Part shown: positions 1 through 7,414 of the stretch, in pieces | How the letters are laid out: each line of letters starts with the position of its first letter | Position numbering within the stretch: the stretch's first letter is position 1 | Source: Cohnella luojiensis | Lineage (GTDB): Bacteria > Bacillota > Bacilli > Paenibacillales > Paenibacillaceae | Length of the DNA: 64,000 bases | Reading direction: 5' to 3' | NCBI RefSeq assembly: GCF_004564235.1 | Contig: NZ_SOMN01000002.1 | Span: 62,001-126,000, forward strand | The notes under the pieces: model-generated | What the model was told of the DNA's origin: nothing | The model's database searches: none | The model's input: only the letters and a program-made list of their open reading frames with translations | Translations under genes and position numbers: made by a program

Positions 1-307
1 TGTCTTCCTCGTATATACGGCCTTCCGCAAGCGCGCGTTCGAACAACTGCTCGGCTCCGGCCACCGCATCGTGGTAAAGCGGACGAAGGAGCGGATTGTA
101 AGAGGGAGTTGGCGCCGATTCCTCATTAACCGGAGTTTGGCCTGGACGCCAATCGATTTCGAGATAGTCGATCTGGTGCTGATACATCCTGGTCAATTCT
201 TTTTCGTTCAGGGTTGCCCCTTTCGAAAGAACGTGCAATCCGAAGGCATTGTAGATATCCTCCGCTAATCGATCGCCTGATTTAACTTCGGTAATATGGA
301 CTCTCAT
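1..307 (-). CDS. HD-GYP-type signalling protein, N-terminal part (cut by window edge)
   Basis: The reverse strand from the ATG at 307 stays open to the window edge, giving about 102 residues that begin MRVHITEVKSGDRLAEDIYN. A good ribosome site (GAGGTG) lies 4-5 bases upstream. The start resembles that of the HD-GYP protein at 11387 in this window: a short beta-rich leader with a P/S-G-x-x-L-A-x-x-I-Y pattern and then a V-L-x-x-G-x-x-L segment, which is the usual lead-in of HD-GYP cyclic-di-GMP phosphodiesterases of bacilli. The HD and GYP motifs would lie outside the window, so the enzyme assignment is inference. It is transcribed divergently from the sugar operon at 500. Confidence 0.6.
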   Translation of the reverse strand, partial: MRVHITEVKSGDRLAEDIYNAFGLHVLSKGATLNEKELTRMYQHQIDYLEIDWRPGQTPVNEESAPTPSYNPLLRPLYHDAVAGAEQLFERALAEGRIYEED

Positions 308-421
308 GTCACACCTCGACAGGATATTCGAATAATTGAGGAAATTCGGTTAAATATTTCTAATTTACATGCTACCAAGTAAAGCATTTGCTTGCAACCT
401 AGAATTTGTATTGATATTTTT

Positions 422-465
422 AATCAAATTGGTGATTGAAAATTTCATTATGATTGAATTATAAT
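422..465 (+). promoter_or_regulatory. Promoter and operator-like repeats of the sugar-phosphate operon
   Basis: A sigma-A type promoter is visible: TTGAAA at 436-441, an 18-base spacer and TATAAT at 460-465, about 35 bases before the TTG start at 500. A direct repeat TGATTGAA occurs at 433-440 and again at 451-458, exactly 18 bases apart, overlapping the -35 box and the spacer. The first copy also forms an inverted repeat with AATCA at 422-426. A longer dyad (ATTTCATT at 442-449, AATGAAAT at 477-484) brackets the -10 region. DeoR-family proteins often bind direct repeats, so the repressor encoded at 1569 is the obvious candidate ligand; that link is inference. Confidence 0.55.
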
Positions 466-499
466 TGCATTATTAAATGAAATGACAGGAGTGGTAACT

Positions 500-1549
500 T
501 TGACGAGAGGCCAACTAACGCTTCCCGAAATCGGAGGACAGGCTGAGGCCCTTGCGGCAGCTTGGGAACAATTGAAAAATCAAGAGGATTGGGTTCATTC
601 TTATTTCGGCGACACCGAGTACGAAGAGGTCGTATTTATCGGATCCGGCTCTTCTTATTACCAAGCTCAAGTCATGGCGACCACGTTCAAGTCGTGGCTT
701 GGCCGAAGCGCGGTCGCGTTGCCGTCCTCGGATATCTTCCTGTTCAGGGACCAATCGGTTGCACGCGGACGCAAAGTTCTTCTCGTCGGCGTGTCGCGGT
801 CGGGGGAATCTTCCGAAGTGATCCTTGCATTGGAATCCGTTAAGGCGCTGTCCAACTGGACGATTTGCGGAATTAGCTGCTACAAGACAAGTCGATTAGC
901 CTTGATGGCTCCATGTCTCATATCCCCGCTCGGCAAAGAGCAAAGCACGGTTATGACAAAGTCGTTCAGCAGCATGACCTACATGATGCAGGCGGCTATC
1001 GCGCTGGCGGCAGGCGGACATTACGCGGAGCAAATGGAAGCGGTTCTTAAGCTCCATGGCGATATCGTGAATCGCGGCAAGAGCTTCGCGGAGAGCTTGG
1101 TCGAGGATAACGAATTTATCAAATACATTTATCTAGGAATGGGTGCGTATTACGGACTTTCGCAGGAAGTGGGCTTGAAACTGAAGGAAATGTCTTACGT
1201 ATGGACGGAAAGCTATGGCACGCTCGAGTTCAGGCATGGGCCGAAATCGGTCGTGGAGCCGGGAACGCTAGTATGCCTCCTAGTCTCCGAGCAAGCCCGT
1301 GCATACGAATTAAAAGTCGCGGAGGAAATGAAGGCCTACGGCGCATTCGTGCTTCTAGTCGCAACGTCAAAAGGAAAAGACACCGCCTTCGCCGATGCGG
1401 TTTTCGAGATTGGCGGGGAGACGCTTTCGGATGAGGCGCGGGCGGTTCTACACCTGCCGTTGTTGCAATACTTCGGGTTCTTCACGGCGATGAAGCGGGG
1501 AGTAGACCCCGATCATCCTAGGAATCTAACGCAGGTAGTTACGATCTGA
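500..1549 (+). CDS. SIS-domain sugar-phosphate isomerase/deaminase (GlmS-like or AgaS-like)
   Basis: The protein has about 349 residues with two SIS (sugar isomerase) domains. Near the N-terminus is VVFIGSGSSYYQA, the phosphosugar-binding loop, followed by LLVGVSRSGESSEV. The C-terminus (GVDPDHPRNLTQVVTI) is typical of the isomerase half of GlmS and of fructosamine deglycases. There is no glutaminase domain, so it probably deaminates, isomerises or deglycates an amino-sugar phosphate. I chose the TTG at 500 because AGGAG lies 8 bases before it; an in-frame ATG at 482 precedes that site and is less likely. It is the first gene of a five-gene operon, so its substrate is probably a 6-phosphate fed to the kinase and aldolase downstream. 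Confidence 0.8.
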   Translation: MTRGQLTLPEIGGQAEALAAAWEQLKNQEDWVHSYFGDTEYEEVVFIGSGSSYYQAQVMATTFKSWLGRSAVALPSSDIFLFRDQSVARGRKVLLVGVSRSGESSEVILALESVKALSNWTICGISCYKTSRLALMAPCLISPLGKEQSTVMTKSFSSMTYMMQAAIALAAGGHYAEQMEAVLKLHGDIVNRGKSFAESLVEDNEFIKYIYLGMGAYYGLSQEVGLKLKEMSYVWTESYGTLEFRHGPKSVVEPGTLVCLLVSEQARAYELKVAEEMKAYGAFVLLVATSKGKDTAFADAVFEIGGETLSDEARAVLHLPLLQYFGFFTAMKRGVDPDHPRNLTQVVTI

Positions 1550-1568
1550 CCATAAGGGAGTCACGAAG

Positions 1569-2360
1569 ATGACGCGGAACAAATCGGAACGGCAAGAGCA
1601 GGTGCTTGCTTATCTTGAACGTTACGGAAGCATTTCCTTGGGGGAAATGACGGAAAAATTCGATTGTTCGGAAGCGACGGCAAGACGGGATCTCGACGAC
1701 CTGGAGAAAACCGGCCGAGTGATACGCACGATGGGCGGGGGAGCCAAGTACGAAGGCGGCGGGATTATCCGCGAAGTCCCCTTCCGCGAGAAGCAAGGTG
1801 AATTATTCCGGGAGAAGGAAGTGATTGCGGAAAGGGCGGCATCCCTCGTGGAAGAGGGCGACGTCATCGGCTTAACGGGCGGAACGACGACTTTTCTCAT
1901 CGCGAAAGCTTTGAAGAAAAGGCGGAACATCACGGTCGTGACCAACGCGGTTAACATTGCGATGGAGCTTGCAGATAACGAAGAGCTTCAGGTGGTGTTG
2001 ACAGGAGGCGTGCTTAGGAATAAGAGCTTCGAATTATGCGGACCTCTAGCGGAACAGACGGTGAAGGCGCTCAATATTCATAAAATGTTTATGGGTATCG
2101 ACGGGATTACGGAACAAGGCGTAAGTACTTACTCTGAGCTCGAAGCGAACATCGCCAGCCTGCTTATGAAGAGATCCGACCGGACGATCGCGGTATTCGA
2201 CCGGACGAAAATCGGCAAATCCTCGCTGTTTCACGTAGCCGCGCTGACAGAGCTTCACGCTTGCATTACGGATGAAAAGCCGGCAGCATCGTTATATAAA
2301 GCGTTAGACCTAATGAATGTAAAGGTTTATCTGGCGAGTATGGCCTTATCAGACTCTTAG
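1569..2360 (+). CDS. DeoR/GlpR-family transcriptional repressor
   Basis: The protein has 263 residues. An N-terminal winged helix (residues about 6-60, with ISLGEMTEKFDCSEATARRD as the recognition region) is followed by a DeoR C-terminal sugar-phosphate sensor domain related to ribose-5-phosphate isomerase (VIGLTGGTTTFLIAKAL, then GGVLRNKSFELCGPLAEQ). Proteins of this family repress sugar operons and release DNA on binding a phosphorylated intermediate. A GGGAG ribosome site precedes the ATG and the gene starts 20 bases after the SIS gene. It probably regulates its own operon through the repeated TGATTGAA elements near 433-458. Confidence 0.9.
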   Translation: MTRNKSERQEQVLAYLERYGSISLGEMTEKFDCSEATARRDLDDLEKTGRVIRTMGGGAKYEGGGIIREVPFREKQGELFREKEVIAERAASLVEEGDVIGLTGGTTTFLIAKALKKRRNITVVTNAVNIAMELADNEELQVVLTGGVLRNKSFELCGPLAEQTVKALNIHKMFMGIDGITEQGVSTYSELEANIASLLMKRSDRTIAVFDRTKIGKSSLFHVAALTELHACITDEKPAASLYKALDLMNVKVYLASMALSDS

Positions 2361-2380
2361 GAGGAAGGGGATTTTCTTCG

Positions 2381-3346
2381 ATGGTCTTATCAATCGGGGT
2401 TGATGTCGGAGGGACGAACATCGTCTGCGGAGCCGTGGATGAGAATGGACGCGTGCTTCGGAAGCTCAAACGTCCGACTCATGCCCATTCGGGACATTCC
2501 GCCGTGCTCGGCCGGATCGCGGACATGGTGCGTGAAGTTCGCGACGAGTTTCAAAGCGAGCACGAGGTGTCCTGCGTGGGCGTCGGAATTCCCGGCCTCG
2601 TCGACCCGAAGGCGGGTATATCCCGATTCGCCGGCAATTTGAATTGGCGCAATGTCCCGGTAGTTGACGAGCTGGAAACCTTACTCGGCTTACCCGTCCG
2701 CATCGACAACGACGTAAGGCTATATGTCTACGGAGAAGCGGTAGCTGGCGCTGGACGCGGTTTCGGGCAAGTGCTCGGCATTACGATCGGAACCGGCATC
2801 GCGGCCGCGATGGTGATGGACGGACAACTCCATTACGGTTACAAGGCAATGGCCGGAGAGATCGGACATGTTCGAATGGATGGCGTAGAGGAGCCGTGCG
2901 CATGCGGATTATTCGGATGCTTAGAGACCGTTGCTTCCGCTTCCGGCATGGTGAGGCAGGTTAAGAAAGCAATTCTCAAGGGCCGCAAGAGCGTACTGCA
3001 GGAATGGTATCCGGGCGATTCGATAGATAGACTGTCCGCGGCGGATCTCTCTAAAGCGATGGATGAAGGAGATATTCTCGCGACAGAGGTTCTAACTCGT
3101 GCGGGTACTCTTAACGGCCGGGCTTTAGCAGCAGCGGCTATGGTGTTAAGCCCGGAGGTGATCGTCATAGGCGGAGGGGGCGCGCTGGCGGGTGAAAGAA
3201 TATTGGCCCCCCTCCGGGATGAATTATTTCGTTTGCTGTTGCCCGATTTCCGGGAAGGTTTGAGGGTTGTGGCGGCTGAGCATAACGACGACGCCGGCAT
3301 TATCGGGAGTGCATTATACGCGAGACAATATCATACCAGATCATAA
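2381..3346 (+). CDS. ROK-family sugar kinase
   Basis: The protein has 321 residues. The N-terminal phosphate loop GVDVGGTNIVCGAVDENG and the motif VGVGIPGLVD are standard for ROK kinases. The glycine-rich ATP loop GITIGTGIAAAMV and the zinc-binding motif EPCACGLFGCLETVASASG (Cys-x-Cys-x4-Cys with a preceding His region) mark it as a ROK enzyme rather than a repressor, because there is no N-terminal HTH. Likely reaction: ATP-dependent phosphorylation of a hexose, N-acetylhexosamine or related sugar. In this operon it would supply the 6-phosphate for the SIS protein, since no PTS or ABC transporter is encoded alongside. The exact sugar cannot be read from sequence. Confidence 0.88.
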   Translation: MVLSIGVDVGGTNIVCGAVDENGRVLRKLKRPTHAHSGHSAVLGRIADMVREVRDEFQSEHEVSCVGVGIPGLVDPKAGISRFAGNLNWRNVPVVDELETLLGLPVRIDNDVRLYVYGEAVAGAGRGFGQVLGITIGTGIAAAMVMDGQLHYGYKAMAGEIGHVRMDGVEEPCACGLFGCLETVASASGMVRQVKKAILKGRKSVLQEWYPGDSIDRLSAADLSKAMDEGDILATEVLTRAGTLNGRALAAAAMVLSPEVIVIGGGGALAGERILAPLRDELFRLLLPDFREGLRVVAAEHNDDAGIIGSALYARQYHTRS

Positions 3347-3360
3347 CGGAGGAATTAATC

Positions 3361-4215
3361 ATGGCATTGGTATCATCAACTCCGCTCTTACGGAAAGCCC
3401 GAGCAGAAGGCTATTGCGTCGGAGCGTTTAACGTTCACACGCTGGAAATGTTGCAAGCCGTAGTCGAAGCGGCAGAGGAAACGAAATCCCCGCTCATCAT
3501 TCAATCTACCGTAGGCACGGTTAAGCATCTGGGAGCGGATTATATCGCAGCTGCGGCTACCGTTGCCTCCAATAGAAGCTCCGTGCCGATTGCCTTGCAT
3601 CTTGATCATTGCTCAGACTTCGGCATCATCATGCAATGCATTCGTGCGGGATATACCTCAGTAATGATCGACGCTTCCCATGATCCATTCGATAAGAATG
3701 TCGCTGCTACCCGCAAAGTCGTTGAGGCTGCTGCGGCGGTAGGCGTTAATGTCGAGGCTGAACTAGGCCGAGTCGGCGGCGTGGAGGACGATATCGTCGT
3801 GGACGAGCGCGACGCTCTTCTCGCGGATCCGGATGAATGCGCCAAATTCGTGGAATTGACGGGCGTTCATACGTTAGCTCCCGCAATCGGTACAGCTCAC
3901 GGTATATATAAAGGAGATCCGAATATCGATTTCGATCGGATCGGGCGAATCGCGTCCAAGGTATCCATTCCGCTCGTTCTTCACGGAGGATCCGGTATCC
4001 CGGAAAATCAGGTGAGAAAGGCCGTTTCCCTCGGTATGTCCAAGATGAACGTGGCAACGGAGCTGCGTATCGTTTTCTCCGACGCGATCAAGGAAGTATT
4101 CGCGGCCAACCCGGAAGAGAACGATCCTCGCAAATACATGGTTCCTGCGAAACTAGCGTTGAAAGCTGCGGCAATCGAAAAAATGCGTCTATGCGGCTCT
4201 ATAGGCAAAGCTTAG
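3361..4215 (+). CDS. Class II fructose/tagatose-bisphosphate aldolase
   Basis: The protein has 284 residues, the length of GatY/KbaY/AgaY and FbaA-type class II aldolases. It begins with the family signature GAFNVHTLEMLQAVVEAAEE and carries the zinc ligands in IALHLDHCSDF (HxDH), in the EAELGRVGGVEDD segment, in AIGTAHGIY and in LVLHGGSGIPENQVRKAV, followed by KMNVATELR. Reaction: retro-aldol cleavage of a ketose 1,6-bisphosphate to dihydroxyacetone phosphate and glyceraldehyde 3-phosphate. Being placed before a PfkB kinase suggests that tagatose or fructose 1,6-bisphosphate made by that kinase is its substrate. A GGAGG site lies before the ATG, 15 bases after the ROK gene. Confidence 0.9.
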   Translation: MALVSSTPLLRKARAEGYCVGAFNVHTLEMLQAVVEAAEETKSPLIIQSTVGTVKHLGADYIAAAATVASNRSSVPIALHLDHCSDFGIIMQCIRAGYTSVMIDASHDPFDKNVAATRKVVEAAAAVGVNVEAELGRVGGVEDDIVVDERDALLADPDECAKFVELTGVHTLAPAIGTAHGIYKGDPNIDFDRIGRIASKVSIPLVLHGGSGIPENQVRKAVSLGMSKMNVATELRIVFSDAIKEVFAANPEENDPRKYMVPAKLALKAAAIEKMRLCGSIGKA

Positions 4216-4237
4216 ACGAAGAGGGCAGGTCAACCGG

Positions 4238-5191
4238 ATGGAATCGAAAAAAAGAAAGAAGATTACGACAGTAACCTTAAATGCGGCTATCGACAAAACC
4301 TATTATGTTCCGACTTTGGTCAAAGGCACGGTCATGCGCGCGGAGAGCGTATTATCGGCGGCAGGCGGCAAAGGCGTTAACGTCGCCCGCGTGCTTCGCC
4401 AGTTGGGACACACGGAGGTAGCCGCTACGGGATTCGCGAGCGGATACAACGGTAAATTCATTATCGACCAAGTGAAGGAGATAGGCATCGAGGCGGAATT
4501 CGTAGAAGCTTTGGGAGAATCGAGGCTGTGCTTGAATTTCATCGATCGCGGCGACGGCACGTCAACCGAAATTCTAGAGCCGGGTCCCGACATCCGCGAG
4601 AAGCATTTGGACCATTTGAAGCGCAAGCTTCATCAATTGGCTCAAGAGTCGGCTCTAGTCATTTTTTCGGGGAGCATTCCTAAAGGACTGCATCCAGGAT
4701 TATATGCACAATTGATCGGTATCGCGCGCGCTGCCGGGGCGGAGGTGTTCCTGGATGCTAGCGGTAAGCCTCTATCGCAAGGTTTGTTGGCTAAGCCATC
4801 ATTCATTAAGCCGAACGAAGAAGAAATCGTACCATTGCTGGCCGGGACAATTGAAAACGATCTTTACGAGGGAGTCGTATCCCTTATGAACAAAGGGATT
4901 GCGAACGTGGTCGTTACCTTGGGAGGTGAAGGAGCGGTTGCCGGCGTGGAAGGGAAACTCTACCGTGTCCAGACGCCTAAGCTTAAGGTGGTCAACACGG
5001 TGGGGTGCGGAGATGCATTCGTTGCCGGATACGCTTACGGCTTCGCGAGAAATTGGCCTGCGGTGGAATGCTTGCAATACGCGGCCGCAGCGGGATGCGC
5101 CAACGCTTTATCTTCCGTGGCGGGCGACGTGCGCCTGGCCGATCATCAAACATTGCTGCGCGAGGTCCGGGTTGAAGCATGGAATCGCTAG
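4238..5191 (+). CDS. PfkB-family hexose-phosphate kinase (1-phosphofructokinase/tagatose-6-phosphate kinase type)
   Basis: The protein has 317 residues. The N-terminus TVTLNAAIDKTYYVPTLVKG and the substrate motif AAGGKGVNVARVLRQLG are those of the FruK/LacC subgroup. The C-terminal PfkB signature NTVGCGDAFVAGYAYGFARN contains the catalytic Asp of the GxGD anion hole. It phosphorylates a ketose monophosphate to the 1,6-bisphosphate that the neighbouring aldolase would cleave. It is the last gene of the operon. No T-rich terminator follows; a 51-bp tandem repeat array begins 8 bases after its stop codon. Confidence 0.9.
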   Translation: MESKKRKKITTVTLNAAIDKTYYVPTLVKGTVMRAESVLSAAGGKGVNVARVLRQLGHTEVAATGFASGYNGKFIIDQVKEIGIEAEFVEALGESRLCLNFIDRGDGTSTEILEPGPDIREKHLDHLKRKLHQLAQESALVIFSGSIPKGLHPGLYAQLIGIARAAGAEVFLDASGKPLSQGLLAKPSFIKPNEEEIVPLLAGTIENDLYEGVVSLMNKGIANVVVTLGGEGAVAGVEGKLYRVQTPKLKVVNTVGCGDAFVAGYAYGFARNWPAVECLQYAAAAGCANALSSVAGDVRLADHQTLLREVRVEAWNR

Positions 5192-5199
5192 AAGAGCAT

Positions 5200-5454
5200 T
5201 AGACCGCTGGCAGCGGCTTAGAGCACGGACTGACTCCGTTTTCTCTCATTTAGACCGCTGGCAGCGGCTTAGAGCACAGACTGACTCCGTTTTCTCTCAT
5301 GTAGACCGCTGGCAGCGGCTTAGAGCACAGACTGACTCCGTTTTCTCTCATTTAGACCGCTGGCAGCGGCTTAGAGCACAGACTGACTCCGTTTTCACTC
5401 ATTTAGACCGCTGGCAGCGGCTTAGAGCACAAACTGACACCGTTATCTCCTCAC
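5200..5454. repeat. Array A: five tandem 51-bp units with an internal inverted repeat
   Basis: Units start at 5200, 5251, 5302, 5353 and 5404, each exactly 51 bases after the last. Four are nearly identical; the fifth is drifting at its 3' end. Each contains CCGCTGGCAGCGG, an inverted repeat with 5-bp arms around GGC, and then a linker with GACTCCGTTTTCTCTCATT. The array lies between the converging pfkB-like gene and moeB and follows the pfkB stop almost immediately. One frame stays open through it because 51 is a multiple of three, but nothing there looks like a protein and no start or ribosome site leads into it. Confidence 0.97.
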
Positions 5455-5481
5455 AGCAAACCATTTCTTAAAAATTATCCG

Positions 5482-6528
5482 TTACTCACCCATGATCTCC
5501 GAGTAAGTACGGCGCGCGAGATGAGGCTCGTCCGTACCCATGACGAGCGCGCGGCCATCCGCGAAGAGCAGAAAAGTAATGTCTTCGGGAAGGTGCAACC
5601 GCAGCGAGTAGGGGTTCAGCTCTGTTCGGCCTGCTACGCGAAGCCGCAGCTCGAGCGATTGAAGATCCAATTTCAAAGGCTTGACGGGCGATACTTGAAC
5701 CGTGTTCCTGCCGCATAGAGAGGTGGTCATCGCATCGTGCGCTTCTTCTCCCTCCAATGCGTCGAAACGGCGTTGCCCGCATACGGGGCAGGAGGGCCTC
5801 CTAGCTCCGCTGACCGATAACGATTGCCACTGATGCTGCCAGAGATCGATTTGGAGCAACGAGCCATGAAGCGCTTCGCGCTGTTCCGTGATGAGCTTGA
5901 TAGCCTCCATCACCTGAATGGAAGCGATGGTATCCACGATCGGGGAGAGGACTCCTGCCGTTTCGCAAGTATCCAACGTTCCGCCCGGCGGAGGCTCGGG
6001 AAATAGGCAGCTTAGACAAGGCGTCGTACCGGGGACGATCGTCAAAGTCATTCCCGATGCGCCGACAGCTCCGCCATATATCCAAGGAATATGATGTTTG
6101 ACGCTAAATTCGTTGATCAGATACCTCGCGCCGAAGTTGTCCGTTCCGTCGATTACGATATCGGCACCCGACAGAAGCGTCTCCGCATTGTAAGTGCTTA
6201 GGTCTGCTACATGGGGGAGTAGGGTGATGCCGCTGTTAACCCCGGATAGCCGCGTGGCGGCCGCGATTGCCTTCGGAGTTCCTTGGGCCGCATCCTGCTC
6301 GTCGAATAGCAGCTGGCGCTGCAAATTGCTGCGGTCCACGATGTCACGATCTATGAGCGTCAATTTTCCAACTCCCGCGCGGGCTAGTTGATTGGCGATG
6401 ACGCAACCGAGAGCTCCAACGCCGACGACGGCGACGTGAGCTTGCAGCAGTCGAGCTTGTCCTTCCGTTCCGATCGCCGCGAACCGGACTTGTCTGGCGT
6501 ATCGCGCATCCCCACTGACAGAAGTCAT
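5482..6528 (-). CDS. moeB: MoeB/ThiF-family adenylyltransferase for the sulfur-carrier MoaD
   Basis: The protein has 348 residues from the ATG at 6528. It shows the E1-like Rossmann motif VVGVGALGCVIANQLARAGVG, then LIDRDIVDRSNLQRQLLF, IDGTDNFGARYLINE, and the paired zinc cysteines in TPCLSCLF and CPVCGQR. The C-terminal 90 residues (from about LCGRNTVQV) match the extra domain of Bacillus ThiF/MoeB proteins. MoeB adenylates the MoaD C-terminal glycine so that it can be thiocarboxylated. The gene overlaps the moaD-moaE gene by four bases (ATGA), which supports MoeB over ThiF. The frame continues upstream to 6882, but AGGAGAGG sits just before 6528 and the longer version would overlap MoaE. 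Confidence 0.88.
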   Translation of the reverse strand: MTSVSGDARYARQVRFAAIGTEGQARLLQAHVAVVGVGALGCVIANQLARAGVGKLTLIDRDIVDRSNLQRQLLFDEQDAAQGTPKAIAAATRLSGVNSGITLLPHVADLSTYNAETLLSGADIVIDGTDNFGARYLINEFSVKHHIPWIYGGAVGASGMTLTIVPGTTPCLSCLFPEPPPGGTLDTCETAGVLSPIVDTIASIQVMEAIKLITEQREALHGSLLQIDLWQHQWQSLSVSGARRPSCPVCGQRRFDALEGEEAHDAMTTSLCGRNTVQVSPVKPLKLDLQSLELRLRVAGRTELNPYSLRLHLPEDITFLLFADGRALVMGTDEPHLARRTYSEIMGE

Positions 6529-7295
6529 TTTGCCTCTCCTCCCGGCAGCTCGAGCGAAGCGGTCGGATCCCAAGGTCCGAGCTGATGCCCCTTCCACTCC
6601 GTGCCATCCTCGTAGATTTCTTTTTTCCAAATCGGAACTTTCTGCTTCAATCTCTCGATCGCATATCGGCTCGCTTCGTAGGCATCCGCGCGGTGGGCGG
6701 AGGAGACGGCGATGACTACGCTCGCTTCTCCGATTCCGACGTTTCCAATTCGATGGGAGATGGCGCACAGAGTACCAGGCCAATGAGCCGATATCTCTTC
6801 CCCTATCTGAGAGAGGGCGGATTCGGCCATCGGCACATACGCTTCGTACTCCAAGGTAACGGTCCGTTTGCCTGCGGTCCACTCCCGGGTCGTACCTACA
6901 AAGGCAATCGCGGCACCGTGGTCGGGGTGATATACCTTGGATATGACGCCATCGATTACGAGGGGGCTTTCCGTTATGGCGTAGCGCTTGCCCTCCGCTA
7001 GCGTGCCCTCGGCATTCGTCGGCACGTCGGATCCGCCCGAGACCGGAGGCAGCAACGCAAGCTCGTCCGTACGGTTCACGATGGTCTCGTCATGCGCGTA
7101 AGCTTGATTTTGCGCCATGAAGCTTATAGAGAGTACGTCGGAGTGCTCGGGAAATTGAGCGGCCAACCGTTGCTTGATCATTCCGGCCCGCAGTTGCTCT
7201 TCTTCCCATGACAGGAGTAGAGAGCGCGTTCCTAACCGCTCGGCTAGTCCGGCGAATAAGGATATTTTCCATTGATTTTCATTAGAGTTTGTCAT
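6525..7295 (-). CDS. MoaD-MoaE fusion, molybdopterin synthase
   Basis: The protein has 256 residues. Residues about 9-88 are a MoaD ubiquitin-like domain (ISLFAGLAERLGTRSL to LALLPPVSGG) and about 105-245 are MoaE (GAAIAFVGTTREWT, EYEAYVPMAE, HRIGNVGIGEASV, VPIWKKEIYEDGTEWK with the catalytic lysines). The synthase transfers sulfur from the MoaD terminal glycine to precursor Z. Here the diglycine (residues 87-88) is internal, so activity should need cleavage after it, as reported for the mycobacterial fusion MoaX. The ATG at 7295 has GGGAGG about 15 bases upstream; a TTG at 7328 with GGGAAGG six bases upstream is an equally possible start. Confidence 0.88.
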   Translation of the reverse strand: MTNSNENQWKISLFAGLAERLGTRSLLLSWEEEQLRAGMIKQRLAAQFPEHSDVLSISFMAQNQAYAHDETIVNRTDELALLPPVSGGSDVPTNAEGTLAEGKRYAITESPLVIDGVISKVYHPDHGAAIAFVGTTREWTAGKRTVTLEYEAYVPMAESALSQIGEEISAHWPGTLCAISHRIGNVGIGEASVVIAVSSAHRADAYEASRYAIERLKQKVPIWKKEIYEDGTEWKGHQLGPWDPTASLELPGGEAK

Positions 7296-7414
7296 GTGTA
7301 TGTTCAACTTCCTCCCGTGAAACGTCAAACATTACCTTCCCCAAGCATACCATATCGCCTGTGAAAATGTTATGCTATAGGGACACTACAATGGCAATGA
7401 AGGAGTTGGTGGTG

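Noticed and set aside
4899..5471. Open frame carrying a 17-residue repeat (DRWQRLRAQTDSVFSHL) over array A
   Set aside because: It overlaps the real pfkB-like gene in another frame, has no start or ribosome site for the repeat part, and stays open only because the 51-bp unit is a multiple of three.
7296..7414. Molybdenum-cofactor riboswitch upstream of moaA
   Set aside because: The gap is too short for that RNA and holds only a promoter-like TATGCTATA.
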